A stretch of DNA of 7,847 nt. It comes from Clostridia bacterium. Its GTDB lineage: Bacteria; Bacillota; Clostridia; Christensenellales; UBA3700. Of this stretch, positions 1-4,860 are shown in pieces (position 1 is the first letter of the stretch; each line of letters starts with the position of its first letter). Below the pieces are notes generated by a model. It saw only the letters and a program-made list of their open reading frames with translations, did no database searches and was not told where the DNA came from. The DNA lies in NCBI GenBank assembly GCA_900772745.1, contig CAAGRV010000129.1, positions 1 to 7,847 of the forward strand. The letters are read 5' to 3'. The translations under genes were made by a program, and so were the position numbers.

Positions 1-20
1 AGGTGGTATCAAAAGCATAA

Positions 21-806
21 ATGATTTTGGTTATTGATATAGGAAATACGAATATAAAATTGGGCGTGTATGACGGCGACAAACTCATCGAATCTTGGAG
101 ATTGTCGGTATCAGTGCCAAGGACTTCGGACGAGATTGGTATCCACATGCGCAACCTATGTGTAGAACACGGCATAGGCAAGGGCGATTTCGAGGGCATC
201 ATTGTGTCTTCCGTTCAACCATCTCTCAATTATACTTTCGAGAGAGCGTGCGAATACTATCTTGGCAAAAAGCCTATCGTCATCGGACCTGGTATCAAGA
301 CAGGACTCAATATCAAATATATCAATCCCCAAGAAGTGGGGGCAGACCGCATAGTCAACTCGGTGGCTGCTTACCGCATTTATGGCGGTCCATGTGTGGT
401 GGTGGATTTTGGCACAGCGACTACATTCAATGCAATATCCGCCAAAGGCGAATTTTTGGGCGGTTGTATCGCACCAGGTATCAAGACAAGTCTAAAATCA
501 CTTGTCAACAACACAGCCAAACTTCCAAATGTCGAACTTATTACACCAAACTCAGCAATCGGCAAGACAACAGCCGGCAATATGCAAGCGGGCATAGTAT
601 TCGGCTTTATTGGACTGGTACAAAACATTGTGAGAAAACTCAAAGAAGAGATGGGTGAAGAAAATGCAAAAGTCATCGCAACTGGCGGACTTAGCACGCT
701 TATCACCGATTCGGACGATACCAAAACTATCGACGTGGTGGACAGATATCTCACACTCAAAGGACTAAAAATTATTTACGATATAAATAAAAATCAAATT
801 GACTAA
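21..806 (+). CDS. coaX: Type III pantothenate kinase
   Basis: It phosphorylates pantothenate with ATP, the first committed step of coenzyme A synthesis, in the cytosol. The 261-residue length is usual for this ASKHA-fold family. Visible motifs in order: the N-terminal phosphate-binding DIGNTN (residues 6-11), RTSDE (34-38), the family hallmark GADR (107-110) whose Asp109 is the expected catalytic base, the second phosphate motif VDFGTATTFN (128-137), GGCIAPG (147-153), TTAGNMQAG (183-191), and the nucleotide-binding TGG (221-223). The ATG at 21 is chosen because it puts DIGNTN at residue 6, as in the family. Its ribosome binding site is unclear: AGGTGG at 1-6 lies 14 nt upstream, farther than normal. 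All three forward frames hit stops by position 37, so the end of an upstream gene may lie here but cannot be assigned. The gene is intact. Type III kinases typically need a monovalent cation and escape CoA feedback; that is family knowledge, not visible here. Confidence 0.97.
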   Translation: MILVIDIGNTNIKLGVYDGDKLIESWRLSVSVPRTSDEIGIHMRNLCVEHGIGKGDFEGIIVSSVQPSLNYTFERACEYYLGKKPIVIGPGIKTGLNIKYINPQEVGADRIVNSVAAYRIYGGPCVVVDFGTATTFNAISAKGEFLGGCIAPGIKTSLKSLVNNTAKLPNVELITPNSAIGKTTAGNMQAGIVFGFIGLVQNIVRKLKEEMGEENAKVIATGGLSTLITDSDDTKTIDVVDRYLTLKGLKIIYDINKNQID

Positions 807-813
807 CAATTTG
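795..813. repeat. 19-nt perfect palindrome between coaX and hom
   Basis: CAAATTG (795-801) and CAATTTG (807-813) form a perfect 7-bp inverted repeat around the 5-nt centre ACTAA, which contains the coaX stop codon (804-806). It ends two bases before the hom Shine-Dalgarno sequence. Nothing like a run of T follows, so it is not an intrinsic terminator. As RNA it would be a weak hairpin, with five A-U and two G-C pairs; as DNA it could be an operator half-site pair. In AT-rich DNA a palindrome of this size can arise by chance, so function is unproven. Confidence 0.4.
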
Positions 814-815
814 TC

Positions 816-822
816 AAAGGAG
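816..822 (+). promoter_or_regulatory. Ribosome binding site of hom
   Basis: AAAGGAG ends six bases before the ATG at 829. This spacing decides the start. The earlier in-frame ATG at 799 overlaps the end of coaX, has no comparable site, and would add ten residues ahead of the Rossmann strand. This is the strongest ribosome binding site in the window. Confidence 0.88.
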
Positions 823-828
823 AAATAT

Positions 829-2100
829 ATGAAAAAAGTTGGCGTAGCAATATTGGGATTGGGCGTTGTCGGCGGCGGCACATGCCAAATCTTGATGGAG
901 CGTAGAGAAAGAATCAAGGAAGAATACGGCGTAGACTGTGAAGTTGTTGCTGTACTCGATCTCAACAAACAAAAAGTTTTGGATCTAGGTCTTGACCTAT
1001 CTACCTTAGCTGGTAGTATGGACGAGATTGCTCTCAATCCAAAGGTTGACATTGTTGTTGAATGTATGGGCGGACTAGAACCAGCAAAAACATTTTTGCT
1101 CAAAGCATTGGAGGCAGGCAAGAGCATTGTAACTTCCAACAAAGAAATGTTCTGCAAGAGCTGGCCAGAGCTAGAAAAAGTTGCTGCTAAGACAGGTGCA
1201 GGCTTGTATTATGAGGCTACTACTGGCGGTGGTATGCCAATTATCAGAACAATGACTCAAGCTATGCAAGCCAACAATATTTTGGAAATCAAAGCCATCA
1301 TCAATGGTACAACCAACTATATTCTTTCTAAGATGACAGAAGACGGCGCTGATTATGCGGAAGTTTTGAAGGACGCTCAAGCACTTGGCTATGCAGAGGC
1401 TAACCCAGTGGCTGACGTGGAAGGTTATGATTCTAGCTACAAACTCAGCATTTTGTCAAGCCTTGCTTTCAACAAAAGACTTCCAGTTGACCTTATTTAC
1501 AGAGAGGGTATGACCAAGATTACCGCTGAAGATATTGCAATCGGTAAAAGACTTGGATATGTTGTAAAGCTACTTGCTATCGCCAAACAAAAAGATGGCA
1601 AAATCGAGGCAAGAGTTCATCCAGTATTCTTGTCCAAAAATCACCCACTTGCCAATGTAAATGACGCTTTCAATGCAGTGTTCGTAGTTGGTGATGCGGT
1701 AGGCGACATTATGCTTTACGGTCGTGGTGCAGGCGCTTTGCCTACAGGTAGCGCAATCGTGAGCGACGTTGTGTTCTGCGCAAGACAAGAAGTGCACGCT
1801 AGATATAGCGAAATGAACAACAATATGACCAAAGATGACATTATTGCTGACTTCGAGAGCGAGTACTATCTCCGCCTCAACGTTAGAGATGTACCAGGCG
1901 TTTTGGCTGACATTACCAGCATTTTCACCAAGTATGGCGTGTCTATTTCCCAAATGCGTCAAGACCAACACAACGAGATTGTTCCATTGGTATTCGTAAC
2001 TCACAAGACTCACGAAAACGCAATGAAAAAAGCTATCGAAGAGATTGCTGCACTCAAAAACGTTGCTAGCGTAGAAAATCTCATCAGAGTAGAAAAATAA
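829..2100 (+). CDS. hom: Homoserine dehydrogenase with C-terminal ACT domain
   Basis: It reduces aspartate semialdehyde to homoserine with NAD(P)H, the branch point toward threonine and methionine, in the cytosol. The 423-residue protein has an N-terminal Rossmann domain with GLGVVGGG (10-17), the TSNK motif with expected catalytic Lys105, a catalytic domain carrying NGTTNYI (159-165), and the family signature GYAEANP...DVEGYDSSYK (187-205). Glu190, Asp196, Asp201 and Lys205 are all present there. GRGAGALPTGSA (298-309) is also conserved. A C-terminal ACT domain spans about 347-420 (NVRDVPGVLADI), the usual site of threonine feedback control. Two details depart from the common pattern: the position after the second Rossmann strand that is often basic is Leu43 (AVLDLNK), and the usual ASVxGGIP-type stretch reads ATTGGGMP (130-137). 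The gene stands alone, with no thrB or thrC beside it. Its stop overlaps the next start by one base (TAATG). Confidence 0.97.
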   Translation: MKKVGVAILGLGVVGGGTCQILMERRERIKEEYGVDCEVVAVLDLNKQKVLDLGLDLSTLAGSMDEIALNPKVDIVVECMGGLEPAKTFLLKALEAGKSIVTSNKEMFCKSWPELEKVAAKTGAGLYYEATTGGGMPIIRTMTQAMQANNILEIKAIINGTTNYILSKMTEDGADYAEVLKDAQALGYAEANPVADVEGYDSSYKLSILSSLAFNKRLPVDLIYREGMTKITAEDIAIGKRLGYVVKLLAIAKQKDGKIEARVHPVFLSKNHPLANVNDAFNAVFVVGDAVGDIMLYGRGAGALPTGSAIVSDVVFCARQEVHARYSEMNNNMTKDDIIADFESEYYLRLNVRDVPGVLADITSIFTKYGVSISQMRQDQHNEIVPLVFVTHKTHENAMKKAIEEIAALKNVASVENLIRVEK

Positions 2101-2540
2101 TGCTTACAAACGACGCTATTGATTTTTTGGCAATATTGTCCGACTCCATTTCTTCACGAGGTTATTTTGTTAAGGAATGGGGCGAACTTGCCGAGCTGAA
2201 AGAAGGTCTTGACATTGATATGTGCAAGAAGTATTTTCGCCAGCTCAAAATCAATGGTTGTGCAGACGTTAAGTATTTCGACGAGCAAGAGATATGTTTT
2301 GCTCTCACTGACAAGGCTAGCTTGATTGTAGATGACTACAAGGTGCTCAACGAGCAAGGCTCTACGTCAAGCCAAGTCGTCAAGGATAATGACGGACGAA
2401 TTGTAGCGGTCATTCCTCGCAAACTCAAAGAAAGAAAATTCGACTTCAAAAGTTGGATTGTATGCTTTTTGGGCGGTATTTTGGGTGGACTGATTGGCGG
2501 TGGCATATTGTATGCAATATTGAACGTGGTAGGTGCATAA
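2100..2540 (+). CDS. Unrecognised winged-helix-like protein with C-terminal membrane anchor (small protein A)
   Basis: I do not recognise this 146-residue protein. Residues about 4-73 look like a winged helix: helices near 4-21, 24-37 and 38-53 (ending FRQLKING), then a beta hairpin ending in CFALTDKA (66-73), the pattern often seen at the wing of small DNA-binding domains. A polar linker follows (about 74-109), then a basic patch RKLKERKFDFK (107-117). One hydrophobic segment, about 118-142, carries a glycine zipper GGILGGLIGGG (125-135). The chain ends four residues later, so the predicted topology is tail-anchored with the N-terminal domain in the cytosol. There is no signal peptide. The start overlaps the hom stop (TAATG) and lacks a strong ribosome binding site, so translation is probably coupled to hom. 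Its stop overlaps the next gene's start in the same way. The fold is inferred from pattern only, and the function is unknown. Confidence 0.85.
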   Translation: MLTNDAIDFLAILSDSISSRGYFVKEWGELAELKEGLDIDMCKKYFRQLKINGCADVKYFDEQEICFALTDKASLIVDDYKVLNEQGSTSSQVVKDNDGRIVAVIPRKLKERKFDFKSWIVCFLGGILGGLIGGGILYAILNVVGA

Positions 2541-2905
2541 TGTTGAACAAAAAAACCAAAGCACTAATGAAAGTAATTTATAACAAAGCAATCGACAAGG
2601 ACGGAGTATGTATTGTATCTCCGCTTGATTTGCTTGAAGAAATTCCTTACAAGTTGACCTTTACAAGAGAAGAGTTGGCTCCAAGCTTAAAATTGCTGGC
2701 TACTGAAGGCTACTTCGAAGTCATCGAAACCGAAAAAAAAGGAAATTTATATTATTGTATAACACTTCAGCAGGCAGGGTACGAGTTTTCTAGACAAATT
2801 GCGGCAGAAAAGAGAGCTATAAAATTCAAAATTCTTTTGACCGTTGCCGGTGTTATCGCATCATTTATTTTGACGAAGATAATCACTGCAATCGCAGGTG
2901 GTTGA
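2540..2905 (+). CDS. Unrecognised winged-helix-like protein with C-terminal hydrophobic tail (small protein B)
   Basis: I do not recognise this 121-residue protein, but its layout mirrors the preceding one. Predicted helices lie at about 4-20, 26-38 and 42-57 (TREELAPSLKLLATEG). A charged hairpin follows and ends in YYCITLQQAGYEF (71-83), which lines up with CFALTDKA in its neighbour. A basic stretch EKRAIKFK (90-97) precedes a hydrophobic tail (about 98-119) ending IAGG. Lys113 sits inside that tail, unusual for a simple membrane helix, so it may be a snorkelling lysine or the tail may be partly amphipathic. The start at 2540 is preferred: it gives a TAATG overlap with the upstream stop and has AGGTG at 2531-2535. 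An in-frame ATG at 2453 would overlap small protein A by 88 nt and add an implausible Trp- and Cys-rich leader. The stop overlaps the uvrB start (TGATG). The two proteins are probably divergent paralogues or partners; function is unknown. Confidence 0.83.
   Translation: MLNKKTKALMKVIYNKAIDKDGVCIVSPLDLLEEIPYKLTFTREELAPSLKLLATEGYFEVIETEKKGNLYYCITLQQAGYEFSRQIAAEKRAIKFKILLTVAGVIASFILTKIITAIAGG
2896..2901 (+). promoter_or_regulatory. Ribosome binding site of uvrB
   Basis: AGGTGG lies inside the last codons of small protein B, just before the uvrB start. It differs from AGGAGG at one base. The start region offers TTG at 2902 and ATG at 2905 in the same frame. The ATG is preferred because the AGG core sits six bases upstream and the TGATG overlap matches the neighbouring junctions. 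Confidence 0.6.
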
Positions 2906-4860
2906 TGTTTGAACTCCATTCAAAATACAAGCCTTGTGGTGACCAACCGCAAGCAATAGCCAAATTGGTAGAAGGTATCAATGACGGATTGCGTACCCAA
3001 GTTTTGCTTGGCGTGACGGGCAGTGGTAAAACTTTTACTATGGCAAACGTTATCAAAGAGCTAGGCAGACCTGCTCTTGTTATTGCGCACAACAAAACGC
3101 TTGCTGCGCAACTTTGCAACGAGTTTAGAGAATTTTTTCCCAACAATAGGGTAGAATATTTTGTATCATATTATGATTATTATCAGCCAGAGGCGTACAT
3201 TCCGACTACTGATACCTATATCGAAAAGGACCTTGCAATCAATGACGAGATAGACAAGCTCCGCCACTCGGCGACGGGTGCATTGTGTGAGAGTCGTGAC
3301 GTTATTGTGGTGGCGTCGGTGTCGTGTATTTATGGATTGGGCGCTCCGCTGGACTATTATAGTATGGCGATTTCGCTCCGTCCCAATATGGCGATGGATA
3401 GAGATGAACTCATTGACAGACTGGTAGAAATTCAGTACAAACGCAACGATATTGACTTTTCTCGTGCGACTTTCCGAGTAAGGGGCGACGTGGTGGAGAT
3501 TTTCCCTGTCGACAGCTCGGAACTTGCCGTCAGAATAGAGTTTTGGGGAGATGAGATTGACAAGATTGTTCAATTCGAGCTGGTGACCAACAGAGCGGTT
3601 TGCGAGCTCAAACATATCAATATTTTCCCTGCCACTCACTATATTGTCAGACAAGAAAAAATGGAAGAATGTCTGAGCCGTATCAATGCCGATATGCTAG
3701 AAAACGTGGAGAGATTCCGTGCTGAAAATAAGCTCCTCGAGGCGCAAAGATTGCAAGAGAGAGTGAGTTATGATATGGAAATGATAAGGGAAATGGGCTA
3801 TTGTAGCGGTATCGAAAACTATTCTCGCTATTTTGATGGTAGAGTGCCTGGACAACCGCCATATACATTGTTGGACTTTTTCCCAAAAGATTTTGTCTTG
3901 TTCGTGGACGAGAGCCACATGACTTTGCCACAGATTAGGGCTATGTACAATGGCGACTTGGCACGTAAACGCAACCTTGTAGATTATGGTTTTAGATTGC
4001 CGTCAGCCTATGACAACAGACCGCTAAAATTCGAGGAATTCGACGAGAGAGTGGGACAAATGATTTGTGTGTCCGCAACTCCTGCGCCTTACGAATTGAA
4101 AGAGGCGGGGCAAGTGGTCGAGCAACTTATTCGTCCGACAGGTTTGCTTGATCCCGAAGTGGAAGTTTGCAAAGTCGACGGACAAATCGACGACCTCATA
4201 TCTCGTATCAATACCAACGTGGACGAGGGTGGTAGAGTATTGGTGACGACGCTTACCAAGAAAATGGCAGAGAGCTTGACTGAATATCTCAAAGAGCGTC
4301 ATATCAAAGTCAAATATATGCATTCGGATATTGACACACTCGAAAGAATAGGTATTATTCAAGGCTTGCGCAAGGGTGACTTCGACGTGCTGGTGGGTAT
4401 CAACTTGTTGAGAGAAGGTCTTGACTTGCCCGAGGTTACGCTGGTGGCTATCCTTGACGCCGACAAAGAAGGCTTTTTGCGTAGTGAAACTTCACTCGTG
4501 CAAACCATCGGTCGTGCCGCTCGTAACAGCAAAGCCAAAGTTGTAATGTACGCCGACACTATGACGGGCAGTATGGAAAGAGCAATCAGCGAAACCAAAC
4601 GTCGTAGAGAAATCCAAGACAAATACAACAAAGAACACAACATAGTGCCAAAGACTGTCATAAAAGACATTGTCAACACTTTGGAGATAAGCAAAAAGAT
4701 TGAGGACAAACCAAAGGTAAGCAAAAAGGACCTTGTCAAAGAAATCGAAAGATTGAACAGCGCAATGAAAGTGGCGGCGGCTGGGCTGGACTTCGAGCTT
4801 GCTATCAAGTATAGAGAGGACATAATTGCTTTGAAAAAGCAGTTGGAGAGCAAAAAATGA
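2905..4860 (+). CDS. uvrB: UvrABC excinuclease subunit B
   Basis: It is the damage-verifying helicase-like subunit of nucleotide excision repair. UvrA loads it on DNA, and it then recruits UvrC to cut on both sides of the lesion. At 651 residues it is normal length and complete. In order: a Q-like motif YKPCGDQPQAI (8-18), Walker A GVTGSGKT (36-43), the tyrosine-rich damage-probing hairpin YYDYYQPEAYIP (89-100), the UvrA-interacting domain 2 region after about 150, Walker B DESH (335-338), SATPAPYEL (390-398), helicase motifs INLLREGLDLPE (499-510) and QTIGRAARN (533-541), and a C-terminal UVR domain (about 612-647) that contacts UvrC. All expected catalytic residues appear present. The ATG at 2905 is chosen over an adjacent in-frame TTG at 2902. 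It overlaps small protein B by one base and uvrA by four, placing all of these in one coupled transcript. No SOS box can be seen immediately upstream, since no intergenic space exists. Confidence 0.98.
   Translation: MFELHSKYKPCGDQPQAIAKLVEGINDGLRTQVLLGVTGSGKTFTMANVIKELGRPALVIAHNKTLAAQLCNEFREFFPNNRVEYFVSYYDYYQPEAYIPTTDTYIEKDLAINDEIDKLRHSATGALCESRDVIVVASVSCIYGLGAPLDYYSMAISLRPNMAMDRDELIDRLVEIQYKRNDIDFSRATFRVRGDVVEIFPVDSSELAVRIEFWGDEIDKIVQFELVTNRAVCELKHINIFPATHYIVRQEKMEECLSRINADMLENVERFRAENKLLEAQRLQERVSYDMEMIREMGYCSGIENYSRYFDGRVPGQPPYTLLDFFPKDFVLFVDESHMTLPQIRAMYNGDLARKRNLVDYGFRLPSAYDNRPLKFEEFDERVGQMICVSATPAPYELKEAGQVVEQLIRPTGLLDPEVEVCKVDGQIDDLISRINTNVDEGGRVLVTTLTKKMAESLTEYLKERHIKVKYMHSDIDTLERIGIIQGLRKGDFDVLVGINLLREGLDLPEVTLVAILDADKEGFLRSETSLVQTIGRAARNSKAKVVMYADTMTGSMERAISETKRRREIQDKYNKEHNIVPKTVIKDIVNTLEISKKIEDKPKVSKKDLVKEIERLNSAMKVAAAGLDFELAIKYREDIIALKKQLESKK
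4845..4850 (+). promoter_or_regulatory. Ribosome binding site of uvrA
   Basis: GGAGAG ends six bases before the uvrA ATG at 4857, within the last codons of uvrB. With the ATGA overlap it supports both direct initiation and re-initiation by ribosomes finishing uvrB, which would couple production of the two partners. Confidence 0.75.

Noticed and set aside
1..37. Tail of an upstream gene
   Set aside because: All three forward frames stop by position 37 (TAA 18-20, TGA 22-24, TGA 35-37), and the few codons available do not identify any protein or favour one frame.
95..658. 187-codon open frame on the plus strand inside coaX
   Set aside because: It is rich in Arg, His, Cys and Trp, resembles no protein family, and lies wholly within the well-supported coaX frame.
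799..828. Longer homoserine dehydrogenase starting at ATG 799
   Set aside because: It overlaps coaX, lacks a suitably spaced ribosome binding site, and adds ten residues before the Rossmann strand; AAAGGAG at 816-822 points to 829.
2453..2539. Extended start for small protein B at ATG 2453
   Set aside because: The extra 29 residues overlap small protein A in another frame and look like out-of-frame translation; the TAATG junction at 2538-2542 matches the style of its neighbours.
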